Shown here: piece by piece, positions 34,427 through 42,933 of the stretch
How positions within the stretch are numbered: the first letter of the stretch is position 1
Layout of the letters: each line of letters opens with the position of its first letter
Assembly (NCBI RefSeq): GCF_023078475.1
Contig: NZ_CP095741.1
Span: 868,001-932,000 of the forward strand
Source: Luteibacter aegosomaticola
Lineage (GTDB): Bacteria > Pseudomonadota > Gammaproteobacteria > Xanthomonadales > Rhodanobacteraceae
DNA: 64,000 nt
Reading direction: 5' to 3'
The notes under the pieces: model-generated
Databases searched by the model: none
What the model saw: only the letters and a program-made list of their open reading frames with translations
Told to the model about the DNA's origin: nothing
Program-made: the position numbers and the translations under genes

Positions 34427-34981
34427 TCAGGCGCCCTTGCGTGGCCACATCCGGTGCAGCAAGCCGTCGCGACGGCCAAAGTGATGGAAGAGCGCGGCGC
34501 CGATATGCAGGCAGACCAGGCCGAGCAGGGCCCACGCGGCGTCGATATGCAGGGCCTCCAGGCGATCTGCCAGGTCGTCGTCCGGCGCGAGCAGGCGCGG
34601 CAGGGTCAGGCCGAAGAAGTGGACGTCGTGGTCGCCGGCGCCGCTCATCGCCCAGCCAATCAGGGGCATCGCCAGCAGCAACAGGTAAAGCGCCACATGG
34701 GTTGCCACGGCGGCGATATGCATCACGCGCGGCATGGGGCTGGGCGGTAGCCGCGCGGTACGCAGGCGCAGGACGACGCGGACGACGAACAGGACAAGCA
34801 CCAGCAGGCCGAAATGGCGGTGGCCTTCCAGCAGCCACATGCGCAGCGCGCGGCCCGACACTTCATCGCGGAGCAGAATCAGCGCGGCGGCGCCGATGAC
34901 GCACAGTACGGTGAGCCAGTGCAGCACGCGCAAAGAGCGCGGCCACGCTACCGGACGATCGTCTTGGGTGTTCCAGGCCAT
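34427..34981 (-). CDS. Cytochrome b561
   Basis: A 184-residue inner-membrane b-type cytochrome with four membrane helices. The heme-binding histidines appear in RVLHWLTVLCVIG, LEGHRHFGLLVLVLF, VATHVALYLLLL and LHIGAALFHHFGRRDGLL. The family oxidises quinol or superoxide at the periplasmic face. The start at 34981 follows GGGGAA at a good spacing. It is the first gene of a minus-strand run with the heme-barrel, cytochrome c and a TorF-type barrel, so it is the likely electron entry point. It is divergent from the fdtA operon. Confidence 0.9.
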   Translation of the reverse strand: MAWNTQDDRPVAWPRSLRVLHWLTVLCVIGAAALILLRDEVSGRALRMWLLEGHRHFGLLVLVLFVVRVVLRLRTARLPPSPMPRVMHIAAVATHVALYLLLLAMPLIGWAMSGAGDHDVHFFGLTLPRLLAPDDDLADRLEALHIDAAWALLGLVCLHIGAALFHHFGRRDGLLHRMWPRKGA

Positions 34982-35026
34982 GCAGGGCATTCCCCAGGGC
35001 GCCCGCCAGCCGGGCGACGCGTGACC

Positions 35027-35101
35027 ATGAGTGCCCGGGCGGGTGCCGAAAGGTTGCGCCCCTCCCCTGCGCAACCTTTTTCAGGGATGGCCCGCACTCA
35101 T
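35027..35101 (+). promoter_or_regulatory. Structured 5' leader with nested terminator hairpin, upstream of the polysaccharide operon
   Basis: A perfect 11-bp stem (AAAGGTTGCGC with GCGCAACCTTT, 35049-35079) followed by TTTTT-C is enclosed by a second stem pairing ATGAGTGC..GGGC (35027-35040) with GCCCGCACTCAT (35090-35101). The inner stem alone is a good intrinsic terminator on the plus strand, only about 50 bp ahead of fdtA. A 26-codon ORF (35027-35107) overlaps it. The layout suggests termination control of the downstream operon; a plain terminator for antisense transcripts is the alternative. Confidence 0.55.
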
Positions 35102-35132
35102 CCATGACCACCGCGGCACGCCGGGATTCGCC

Positions 35133-35570
35133 ATGGATATTGCTCGTATACCGTTCCAGACCCACGGCGACAGCCGAGGCATGCTCGTCGCCCTTGAAGG
35201 CGCGCGGGATGTGCCGTTCGAGATCCGCCGCGTGTACTACATCTTTGCCACCCAGGACGCCGTCCGGCGTGGCCAGCATGCGCACCGTTCGCTCACGCAG
35301 CTTGCTGTCGCCGTGCGCGGCTCGGTGACCTTCCTGCTGGATGACGGGACCGGCCCCGCCGAGGTGACGCTCGACGATCCGACCAGTGGCGTCCTGATCG
35401 GTCCCATGGTCTGGCGCGAGCTGCATCACTTCAGCGAAGACTGCGTTGTGATGGTGCTGGCCGACCAGTGGTACGACCCGACCGATTACATCGGGGACTA
35501 CGAGCAGTTCCTGCGCGAGGTCCAGTCGCCAGCCCGTCACGAGGTCGCCGGTGCATGGCCACGGCGCTGA
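35133..35570 (+). CDS. fdtA: dTDP-6-deoxy-hexulose 3,4-ketoisomerase (FdtA/QdtA-like)
   Basis: A 145-residue cupin that moves the keto group of dTDP-4-keto-6-deoxyglucose from C4 to C3, the first step to 3-amino-3,6-dideoxy sugars. WxcM/FdtA marks are GDSRGMLVALEGARDVPFEIRR, the metal-free cupin segment AHRSLTQLAVAVRGS and GPMVWRELHHFSEDCV with the DQWYDPTDYI tail. The start at 35133 fits the family. It overlaps the aminotransferase gene by 16 bases. The upstream enzymes RmlA and RmlB are not in this window. Confidence 0.88.
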   Translation: MDIARIPFQTHGDSRGMLVALEGARDVPFEIRRVYYIFATQDAVRRGQHAHRSLTQLAVAVRGSVTFLLDDGTGPAEVTLDDPTSGVLIGPMVWRELHHFSEDCVVMVLADQWYDPTDYIGDYEQFLREVQSPARHEVAGAWPRR

Positions 35571-36709
35571 ACATGCTCAGCCCGGTCAGCCGGGAGGATG
35601 TGCCGTTCCTCAGCCTGCGCGAGGTGAACGCACGTTACGCCGACCAGCTAAAGGCCGCAGCGGCACGCGTGATCGACTCGGGGCGCTATGTGCTTGGGGA
35701 CGAGGTCGCGGCCTTCGAGACCGAATTCGCCGCGTACTGCGGCACGCGTCACGCGGTGGGCACGGGCAACGGGCTGGATGCGCTGGCGCTCGTCCTGCGT
35801 GCGTGGCGTGAGATGGGCGAGCTCGTCGAAGGTGACGAGGTGATCGTTCCGGCGAACACGTTCATCGCCAGTTTCCTTGCCATCAGTGCGAATGGCTTGC
35901 AGCCGGTACCCGTGGAGCCCGATCCCGTGACGTTCACGCTCGATCCGGCACGCGTGGATGCGGCCGTGGGGCCGCGAACGCGGGTGATCATGCCGGTACA
36001 CCTCTACGGCCGCCTGGCCGACATGGCCGCACTGGGCGAGATCGCTGGCCGCCGCGGCCTGCTCCTGCTCGAGGATGCGGCGCAGGCACACGGCGCGCGC
36101 GAACACGGTGTGCGTGCCGGCGCGTTTGGTCATGCCGCGGCGTTCAGTTTCTATCCCGGCAAGAACCTTGGCGCGTTGGGTGATGCCGGGGCGGTGGTCA
36201 CCGATGACGACCAGCTTGCGGCGTATGTCACGGCCTTGCGTAACTACGGCTCCGAGGTGAAATACGACCACCCGATGCGCGGCGTCAATTCCCGCCTCGA
36301 CGAACTCCAGGCCGCGCTGCTGCGGGTGAAGCTGCCTCATGTCGATGCGGACACGAACCGCCGGCGCGAGATCGCCCGGCACTACCAGCAGGGGATCGTG
36401 CACCCAGGCATTGCCTTGCCTGAGCTTGTGCCCGGGGAAGCCCACGCGTGGCACCTCTTTGTTGTGCGCTGTGCGGCACGCGATGCGCTGCAGGCGCACC
36501 TGCGTGACCAGGGTGTCCAGAGCCAGGTGCATTACCCCGTGCCGCCGCATCACCAGGCGGCTTACGCCGAACTGGCCCATCGCTCCCTGCCCCTGACCGA
36601 GCAGATGCATCGCGAGGTGTTGAGCCTGCCCATGAGCCCGGTGCTCACCGATGCGCAGGTACAGCAGGTGATCGATGCCTGCAACACGTTCCCGGAGCAG
36701 TCCGCATGA
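35555..36709 (+). CDS. fdtB: dTDP-3-oxo-hexose aminotransferase (FdtB-like, DegT family)
   Basis: A 384-residue PLP enzyme that adds the 3-amino group to the FdtA product, giving a dTDP-3-amino-3,6-dideoxyhexose (Fuc3N or Qui3N type). Key features are GTGNGLDALALVLRAW, VIMPVHLYGRLADM, LEDAAQAHGA and the PLP lysine in FSFYPGKNLGALGDAG. GNYGSEVKYDH-like RNYGSEVKYDHPMRGVNSRLDELQ-type substrate segment follows. The ATG at 35555 has GAGG upstream and overlaps fdtA; an ATG at 35573 is possible. The gene overlaps wzx by four bases. Confidence 0.9.
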   Translation: MATALNMLSPVSREDVPFLSLREVNARYADQLKAAAARVIDSGRYVLGDEVAAFETEFAAYCGTRHAVGTGNGLDALALVLRAWREMGELVEGDEVIVPANTFIASFLAISANGLQPVPVEPDPVTFTLDPARVDAAVGPRTRVIMPVHLYGRLADMAALGEIAGRRGLLLLEDAAQAHGAREHGVRAGAFGHAAAFSFYPGKNLGALGDAGAVVTDDDQLAAYVTALRNYGSEVKYDHPMRGVNSRLDELQAALLRVKLPHVDADTNRRREIARHYQQGIVHPGIALPELVPGEAHAWHLFVVRCAARDALQAHLRDQGVQSQVHYPVPPHHQAAYAELAHRSLPLTEQMHREVLSLPMSPVLTDAQVQQVIDACNTFPEQSA

Positions 36710-37962
36710 ATATCGTGCGGGCGGGTGCATGGTCGGCGTTGGGTACGGCGGCACGGCTGGGTGCGGCTCTCGTCCTGGTCAAGCTGGTTGCTGCAACCGC
36801 CGGGCCGGCTGGCGTCGGTCGGCTGGGTCAGTTCATGAGCCTCGTCTCCATTCTTGCGGTGCTTGCGGGTGGCGGTATCAGCGCTGGCGTCGTGAAATAC
36901 GTGGCCGAGTACCGTGACGACCCGGAGCGGCTTTCACGCCTGCTCGCGTCCGCCCTCGGCTACGCGATGGTCGCGTCATGCATCATGGCGGTCGCGGCCC
37001 TGTGCTTTTCCCGGCCGCTGGCGGTCGCCCTGCTGGGTGATCCGGCGTACGCCAGCCTGGTACGTCTCCTGGCGTGCGCGCAGTTTGGCATCGCGCTGGC
37101 CAACTACATCCTCGCCGTGATCAACGGGTTCATGGACGTGCGCCGGCTGGCGCTGGTACAGGTGCTGGGTTCGTTCCTGAGCGTCGTGATGGCGCTGTGG
37201 CTGGCACACTGGCTGGCGCTGTATGGCGTGTTGCTCGCCGTTGTGGCCGGGCAGTTGCTCTGGCTGGTCGTCGGATTGCCCGCATGGTGGCGTAGCCCGT
37301 ATTTCCGTACCGGCATGCTGCGCATGCGCTTCGATGCGGCCATGGTGAAACGGCTCGCCGCTTTCTCGGCCATGAGTCTCGCCTCGGCATTGCTCTCGCC
37401 GCTGGTGAACATCGCCGTGCGCGACCACCTCGCGGCGAACTTCGGCTGGGATCACGTGGGTTACTGGCAGGCGGTGACGCGCGTTTCCGATGCCTACCTG
37501 CTGTTCTTCGTCACCGCGATCAACATCTATTACCTGCCGCGGCTCGCCTCCACGCATGATCGCACCGCGCTGATGGATGAGCTGAAAGCCGCGGCGCGCG
37601 TGCTGCTCCCCGCGGTGGTTGTGAGCGCGCTACTGGTTTACCTGCTTCGCGCCTGGATCACCGGGCTCCTTTTCAGTGCCGACTTCGGTCCGGCGAATGA
37701 CCTTTACGCGGCCCAGCTCGTGGGCGACGTGATGAAGATCGCGGCGTTCGTACTGTCGTACATCATGCTGGCCAAGGCGATGACGGGGCTTTACATCGTG
37801 TCCGAGTGCGTCTTCGCCATGAGTTACCTCGGCCTGGTCTACGTGGCCACGGCGGCTTACGGACTGCCGGGCGCGATGATCGCGTTTGCGCTGAATTATC
37901 TCGCCTACCTTGTTTTCAACCTGATCGTCGCGCGACGTTATCTCGGAGGGCTGCCTGCATGA
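36706..37962 (+). CDS. wzx: Wzx-type polysaccharide flippase
   Basis: A 418-residue inner-membrane protein with about 12 hydrophobic helices, of the MOP/PST flippase superfamily. The N terminus MNIVRAGAWSALGTAARLGAA and the mid-segment LAAFSAMSLASALLSPL resemble WzxE-like translocases that flip lipid-linked repeat units across the inner membrane. The overlaps ATGA with fdtB and ATGA with the next glycosyltransferase show tight coupling. Its place with wzy and wzz defines a Wzx/Wzy-dependent polymer. Confidence 0.88.
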   Translation: MNIVRAGAWSALGTAARLGAALVLVKLVAATAGPAGVGRLGQFMSLVSILAVLAGGGISAGVVKYVAEYRDDPERLSRLLASALGYAMVASCIMAVAALCFSRPLAVALLGDPAYASLVRLLACAQFGIALANYILAVINGFMDVRRLALVQVLGSFLSVVMALWLAHWLALYGVLLAVVAGQLLWLVVGLPAWWRSPYFRTGMLRMRFDAAMVKRLAAFSAMSLASALLSPLVNIAVRDHLAANFGWDHVGYWQAVTRVSDAYLLFFVTAINIYYLPRLASTHDRTALMDELKAAARVLLPAVVVSALLVYLLRAWITGLLFSADFGPANDLYAAQLVGDVMKIAAFVLSYIMLAKAMTGLYIVSECVFAMSYLGLVYVATAAYGLPGAMIAFALNYLAYLVFNLIVARRYLGGLPA

Positions 37963-38882
37963 GGACGCCGCCACTCGTATCCATCCTCATCCCCGCCTAT
38001 AACCACGAAGCCTTCGTGGAGCGCTGTCTCGACAGCGTGCTGGAGGATGGCTATCCGGCCAAGGAGATCGTCATCATCGATGACGGCTCCACCGACAAGA
38101 CCAGTGAGCGGATCCTCGCGTGGATCGACCGGCATGGCCATGAGATCAGCATTGAGTTCGCCCAGCGCGAGCACAAGGGCATCACGGCCACGCTCAACGA
38201 GCTGGCGGCGCGTGCGCATGGTGAGTTCTACCGCCTGGGCGCGAGTGATGATTACCTGTTGCCTGGCGGGCTGGATGCGCAGATGGCGTACCTCCTGGCG
38301 CACCCGCACAAGGGAGCCGTCATTGGCGATTCCATCGTGGTCGATCGCGACGGGCACCGCCTGCATGCGAGCGGGATGACCGAGCTTCACCATGCGGACA
38401 AGCGGCAGTACGCCACGGACCAGGGTATCCGCCGTGCGGTGATTACCCATTGGGCCGTAGGCGGTCCTGTCACGCTGCTGCGCCGCACCGCCCTGGAAAC
38501 GGTCGCACGCTGGACCGAAGGCCTGCGCATCGATGACTGGGATCTGTTCCTGCGCCTGGCTGCGCACGATGCGCTGGGTTTCATCGACGTGCCGGTATGT
38601 GCCTACCGGCTGCATGGCGCGAACTTCAGCAAGACGCGACACCGCGCCACGCGCATCGTGAATCTCGAGGAATCGCGCCAGGTCGCCATCCAGCGGATGG
38701 TCTTGTTCGATGAACCCTCGCGCACCTTGCTGCGCGCGCAGGTGCATTACATCGGTGCGAAGGTGGCCTACCTCCAGGGCAAACTCGCCACCGTCGCGCT
38801 GCGGCTCGCCTGCTATGCGTTGTTGCGAGCCTGGGCAGCGGTCCGGCCGGTGGCCGTCCACCCCCATGCGGAACGCGCATGA
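37959..38882 (+). CDS. Family 2 glycosyltransferase
   Basis: A 307-residue GT-A glycosyltransferase. Its N terminus has VSILIPAYNHEAFVERCL, VIIDDGSTDKTSER and the metal-binding region GASDDYLLPGG. GLRIDDWDLFLRLA follows and gives the catalytic-base region. The C-terminal part has amphipathic or hydrophobic helices (LRLACYALLRAWAAV) suited to membrane association. It probably adds one sugar of the lipid-linked repeat. The ATG at 37959 overlaps the wzx stop, and its own stop overlaps the next gene by four bases. Confidence 0.9.
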   Translation: MRTPPLVSILIPAYNHEAFVERCLDSVLEDGYPAKEIVIIDDGSTDKTSERILAWIDRHGHEISIEFAQREHKGITATLNELAARAHGEFYRLGASDDYLLPGGLDAQMAYLLAHPHKGAVIGDSIVVDRDGHRLHASGMTELHHADKRQYATDQGIRRAVITHWAVGGPVTLLRRTALETVARWTEGLRIDDWDLFLRLAAHDALGFIDVPVCAYRLHGANFSKTRHRATRIVNLEESRQVAIQRMVLFDEPSRTLLRAQVHYIGAKVAYLQGKLATVALRLACYALLRAWAAVRPVAVHPHAERA

Positions 38883-40018
38883 GACGCTTGCTCCGGCTGC
38901 CTTCCACGTACATCGCGTGGCCGATGCTGGTCGCGTGCGCGGTGACGGCGGCCATCTATGACTTGCCCGCAGGCTATGGCGATGGGTTGGTGTCGCTCGC
39001 GCTCGGCGCGACCGGCTCCTTGATCGCCGATGCCTTTGGCACCGACCGGTTGCCCGCATGGGCGGGTGCCGTCGCGGTCGACTATGCGGGGACGCGTGAG
39101 GGCTTCGTGGCGCTCGCGCTCGCCATGGGCGTGCTGGGCTTCTGCCTGCTTGATGTCACGCTGTTTCCGGTGGCGCTGATCCACGATCCTTCGCTGTACG
39201 CCACGATGGAAGGCGGCCACGAACACATTCGGCGCATCGCCGATATGTGCTGGATCCTTCCCGTCGTCGGCATGCTCTGCACGCACCACCGGCCGCTTCG
39301 CTATGCGCTCATCCTTGCGGGATTCGCCTTTCCCATCCTCGTCGTGGACCGTAACCGTCTGTTCGCCGCGGTCATTGGGCTGGCCATGGTGACGATGTTC
39401 CGCCGCGATCCGAAGCGGCCGCTGCCATGGCGTTCCATGCTGGTCCTTGGTCTGGCTGGCGCCACGGCATTTTCGCTCCTCGGCATCCTGCGTTCCGGCT
39501 CCGTCGATACCGTCGACCTGCCATTCGGCAAGGTCTACCGCGCCGCGCCAGCCGGGATTCAATGGTTGCTCCTGTATATCAGCGCGGGCCCCTACAACTT
39601 CGCTTCCATGATGGCGAAGGGCTTCCAGAATGCCGACATCCTGCTCGCCCAGATGGTGCCGGGGGCAGGTGCCGCGGCGACCGTGCTGCTGCCGCTGGAT
39701 GCCTCCAACGTCAACGTCGGCAGCGAATTCATGCCATTCCTCGTGGCCTGGGGCCCCGGCGGCGCGCTCGCGGCGATGGCCGTGCTCTATGCGCTGATGT
39801 GCTGGAGCGTACGCCGGTTCACGCGATCCCACTCGCTGTTCGCCCTGCTGGTCTTCCTGCGCATGGCCTACGTCTGCGTGATGGCGCCGTTCGCGCCCCA
39901 GGCGTTCATCTGGATGAACTTCGGCTTCCTCGGGCTGTGCCTTGTCCTGCAGGTGGTCGCGGCCTGGCTGCCCTCGCGGGCACGGGCCGAACCGCACGAC
40001 CTTACCCTCACTCACTGA
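38879..40018 (+). CDS. wzy: Wzy-like polysaccharide polymerase
   Basis: A 379-residue inner-membrane protein with about 9-10 hydrophobic segments and one larger external loop (FGKVYRAAPAGIQWLLLYIS to VPGAGAAATVLLPLD). This is the usual pattern of Wzy O-unit polymerases, whose sequences are poorly conserved, so the call rests on topology, size and its place between a glycosyltransferase and wzz. The start overlaps the previous stop (ATGA). Confidence 0.72.
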   Translation: MRRLLRLPSTYIAWPMLVACAVTAAIYDLPAGYGDGLVSLALGATGSLIADAFGTDRLPAWAGAVAVDYAGTREGFVALALAMGVLGFCLLDVTLFPVALIHDPSLYATMEGGHEHIRRIADMCWILPVVGMLCTHHRPLRYALILAGFAFPILVVDRNRLFAAVIGLAMVTMFRRDPKRPLPWRSMLVLGLAGATAFSLLGILRSGSVDTVDLPFGKVYRAAPAGIQWLLLYISAGPYNFASMMAKGFQNADILLAQMVPGAGAAATVLLPLDASNVNVGSEFMPFLVAWGPGGALAAMAVLYALMCWSVRRFTRSHSLFALLVFLRMAYVCVMAPFAPQAFIWMNFGFLGLCLVLQVVAAWLPSRARAEPHDLTLTH

Positions 40019-40031
40019 CGACGATATCCCC

Positions 40032-40946
40032 ATGCAACAGGACGAGATCTACCTTATCGACATGTGGCGGCTGCTGAGCAGGCAACGCTGGTGGTTCCTT
40101 GGCGTCTTCGTGATCGTGCTTGCGCTCGTCGTGGGCTACCTCGCCACGGCGAAGCGTCAGTGGGAAGTGGATGCCTGGGTGCAGGTGGGGCAGAACGGCA
40201 CGGCACCCGTGGGACAGGACCCGAAGCTTGAATCGCTGATCCGCGTGATGGAGCGGCTGAAGACGAATGGCTTCAAGAACGAAGTGCTCGCTGGCATCGG
40301 TATTCCCCTGAAGAGCCCTGAAGCCCGCTTGTACCGGGGCAGCATGAAGCTCGAGGCCCAGCCCTACGCCAACCTCATGCACATCACCGTGCGTGCTTAT
40401 TCCCCCGGCGATGCGCGCCAGCTGGCGATCGCCACCGTGGATCATCTGCGTGGGATCCACAAGTCGCTCGGTGTCGTTCCACTAGCCACGGCGCAAAAGC
40501 GCTTGCAGGAAATCGACGGCGAGCTGGACGCGGCGCTGGCTGACCGTGAGCGTCTGCGCGGTGAGCTGGGTGTCGGGCATGGCGATGGCGCGCTTGCCAG
40601 CTTCTCGCTAGCCGGCACCGACGCAGGCATCCGTGACCTGCAGCAGGCCCGCGGTGAGATCCGTACACGGCTGGAAGGCAACTACACCTTCGACACCTCC
40701 ATGCCCTGGCCGGTGCAGGTTTCGGAGGCGCCCGTGGTGCCGATGATCCCGCTGGTCGCAGGCCTGGGCGTACTGGGTGGCCTGTTGGCAGGCGTGCTGG
40801 TGTCGATCGCTGCGGATGCACGCCGCCGTTCAACCGCCGGGCCCGCAGAGGGCACTCACTGGGCAGATAACCCGTACGGCGGAGAACGCGATGACTACGA
40901 GGCACGACACGGCAGCGCGGACGCCGCTCGACATACGCCTGCATGA
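40032..40946 (+). CDS. wzz: Wzz-type chain-length determinant
   Basis: A 304-residue inner-membrane protein with a membrane helix near residues 23-43 (WWFLGVFVIVLALVVGYLAT), a periplasmic domain containing coiled-coil-like ATAQKRLQEIDGELDAALADRERLRGEL-type helices, and a second helix near 245-265 (MIPLVAGLGVLGGLLAGVLV). The Wzz N-terminal signature is EIYLIDMWRLLSRQRW. It sets the modal length of the polymer made by Wzy. No cytoplasmic kinase domain follows, so it is a PCP-1/2-like protein. Its last 56 bases overlap a methyltransferase gene. Confidence 0.85.
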   Translation: MQQDEIYLIDMWRLLSRQRWWFLGVFVIVLALVVGYLATAKRQWEVDAWVQVGQNGTAPVGQDPKLESLIRVMERLKTNGFKNEVLAGIGIPLKSPEARLYRGSMKLEAQPYANLMHITVRAYSPGDARQLAIATVDHLRGIHKSLGVVPLATAQKRLQEIDGELDAALADRERLRGELGVGHGDGALASFSLAGTDAGIRDLQQARGEIRTRLEGNYTFDTSMPWPVQVSEAPVVPMIPLVAGLGVLGGLLAGVLVSIAADARRRSTAGPAEGTHWADNPYGGERDDYEARHGSADAARHTPA

Positions 40947-41727
40947 AACCCAGCTAGCCTTCGATAGCGTGGCCGCTGACTACGACGGCCCACGTGGAAA
41001 CAACGAACTGATCCAGCGTATGCGCCAGACCTTGTGGTCGACGGTGCGCGAGGAACTCCCGGCGGGGTCGCGCCTGCTCGATCTCGGCTGCGGTACCGGC
41101 ATTGATGCGGTGGAGTTTGCCCGCAGCCGTTTCCAGGTGACGGCGAGCGACTGGTCGCCACGGATGGTGGAGCGCGCGCGTGAGCGTGCCGAAGCGGCAG
41201 GTGTCTCCGCGCGACTCAACGCCGTACACGTCGGTATCCAGGAACTCGACCAGATCGAGGGCGAGTTCGACGGCATCTATTCGAACTTCGGTCCATTGAA
41301 CTGCGCGCCCGACCTGCGCCGCGTAGCTGCCGAATGCGCGCGCCTGGTACGTCCCGGTGGGTCGCTGGTGTTCTCGGTGATGGGCCGGATCGTCCCGTGG
41401 GAAGTAGGCCATTACGCCATGCGCGGCCGCTTCCGCCGCGCGCTCGTGCGCGGTGCGCGTGGGGTTACCCCGGTGGGGATGAACAAACACACGATCTGGA
41501 CGTGGTACTACCTGCCACGCGAATTTTACGCGGCGTTCTCCGAGCACTTCACGCTGAGCCGCTATCGTGCGCTCAGCCTGTTCCTGCCGCCGCCGTACAT
41601 GGTGGATCGCGTGCGCCGGCGGCCTGCGTTCTACGAACGCCTGGGTCGCGCGGATGATCGTTGGGGTGGCTTGCCGCTGCTACGCGACATGGGCGACCAC
41701 TTCCTGATCGTGATGCACCGCCGTTGA
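40891..41727 (+). CDS. Class I SAM-dependent methyltransferase
   Basis: A 278-residue methyltransferase. The SAM-binding LLDLGCGTGIDAVEFA (motif I) follows an N-terminal HETQLAFDSVAADYDGPRGNN; motif II-like EFDGIYSNFGPLNCAPDL and motif III LVRPGGSLVFSVMG are present. The C-terminal half, with MNKHTIWTWYYLPREFYAAF and SLFLPPPYMVDRV, is shared with BioC/UbiE-like enzymes of surface-polymer clusters. GGAG precedes the ATG at 40891 at 7 bases. The substrate may be a sugar or a lipid head group. It overlaps wzz, and its stop overlaps the TTG start of the next gene. Confidence 0.85.
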   Translation: MTTRHDTAARTPLDIRLHETQLAFDSVAADYDGPRGNNELIQRMRQTLWSTVREELPAGSRLLDLGCGTGIDAVEFARSRFQVTASDWSPRMVERARERAEAAGVSARLNAVHVGIQELDQIEGEFDGIYSNFGPLNCAPDLRRVAAECARLVRPGGSLVFSVMGRIVPWEVGHYAMRGRFRRALVRGARGVTPVGMNKHTIWTWYYLPREFYAAFSEHFTLSRYRALSLFLPPPYMVDRVRRRPAFYERLGRADDRWGGLPLLRDMGDHFLIVMHRR

Positions 41728-42932
41728 GCGGGCGGCATGCCACGGGTGCGGTACTACGCGGCGCGATGGCGTTGACGTCCCGTGGGCTGCATCCACATGC
41801 GCCCGCGATCGATGGGGCGTACTTCGCGGACCGGCCGCCACGCCGCGCCGTGGAGATCGACCTGCGTGGCCACGTGGTGGTGCCTGCCTTTATCAACGGG
41901 CACGAGCACCTGCAGGTGAATGGCGTGCCACCCTTGCCCGGCGGGCAGGTATTCCCGAACAGCTACGCCTGGATCGATGCGTTCCAGGCACACTTCGACG
42001 CGCCTGACGTGCAGGCCGCGCTCGCGGTGCCGAAGGCTCTACGGATGCGCCACGGTGCGTTGAAGAACCTGTTGGCCGGCACGACCTGCGTCGTTCATCA
42101 CGATCCATGGCACGCGGAGCTGGACACCCCGGATTTCCCTGTCGCGCTGCTGCGGGACCACGGGTGGAGCTACGCACTGGGTGGTCCGGCCTTCGGCCCA
42201 CCGGTGCGTGAGAGCTACGCCGCCACGCCTGCGGACGCGCCGTGGATCATCCACCTGGCCGAGGGCAGCGACGCCGTCGCGCACGGCGAACTCGATGTAC
42301 TGGATGCGATGGGCTGCCTCGGCGCGAACAGCGTGCTCGTTCACGCCGTGGGGCTGGATGCTTCCGGCGTCGCGCGCGTGATCGACCGCGGCGCCGCCGT
42401 GGTCTGGTGCCCATCAAGCAACCGCAACCTGCTGGGCACGACGCTCGACCCGCGCGCGCTCGCCGCGGCGGGCCGCCTGACGCTAGGCAGTGATTCGCGC
42501 CTCTCTGGTGCCCGCGATCTCCTCGACGAACTCTGCGGCATCCGCGAGCGCGATGAACTCCCGGCATCCACATTACTCGGCCTCGTCACCACCGACGCCG
42601 CCCGCATCTTCCGCCTCGAAGGCCGCGGCACCCTGAACCCCGGCGCCCACGCCGATTTCATCGTCTGTAGGAGCGCGCTTGCGCGCGGTCGCCCTAGCGA
42701 CCACGCCACGCTCCTCGACCACCTCCGCCGCGCCGACCTCCGCGCCGTGGTCCGTGCCGGCCGTCCCTGTATCGCCGACCCCGACTTTGCTCCCTGGTTC
42801 GACGCCACCGGTGTGGAATCGATCGCCGTCACGCTCGACGGCCGCCCCAAGCTCATCGCCGCGGCGCTCGCCGACCCGGCGCTCATGGCCCTTGAGCCAG
42901 GCCTCGAGCGCGTGACAAGCAAGGTGCACTGA
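41724..42932 (+). CDS. Amidohydrolase-family protein with an in-frame REP insertion
   Basis: A 402-residue metal-dependent hydrolase of the amidohydrolase superfamily. Metal-binding residues are in VVPAFINGHEHLQVNG (HxH-like), IHLAEGSD and LVHAVGLD, and the catalytic Asp in LGSDSRLSG. The C-terminal beta-sandwich is GTLNPGAHADFIV. Family members deaminate purines or pyrimidine-like rings, or cleave amides. A TTG at 41724, overlapping the previous stop, is taken as the start because the family N terminus begins there; an ATG at 41766 is the alternative. A REP unit at 42667-42690 adds the peptide RSALARG within the C-terminal domain. Confidence 0.8.
   Translation: MSGRHATGAVLRGAMALTSRGLHPHAPAIDGAYFADRPPRRAVEIDLRGHVVVPAFINGHEHLQVNGVPPLPGGQVFPNSYAWIDAFQAHFDAPDVQAALAVPKALRMRHGALKNLLAGTTCVVHHDPWHAELDTPDFPVALLRDHGWSYALGGPAFGPPVRESYAATPADAPWIIHLAEGSDAVAHGELDVLDAMGCLGANSVLVHAVGLDASGVARVIDRGAAVVWCPSSNRNLLGTTLDPRALAAAGRLTLGSDSRLSGARDLLDELCGIRERDELPASTLLGLVTTDAARIFRLEGRGTLNPGAHADFIVCRSALARGRPSDHATLLDHLRRADLRAVVRAGRPCIADPDFAPWFDATGVESIAVTLDGRPKLIAAALADPALMALEPGLERVTSKVH
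42667..42690 (+). repeat. REP unit inside a coding sequence
   Basis: A GTAGGAGCGCGCTTGCGCGC arm lies within the amidohydrolase gene and is read as (C)RSALARG without a stop or frame change. It follows the final beta strand ADFIV, in a surface loop region by prediction. Confidence 0.92.
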
Positions 42933-42933
42933 G

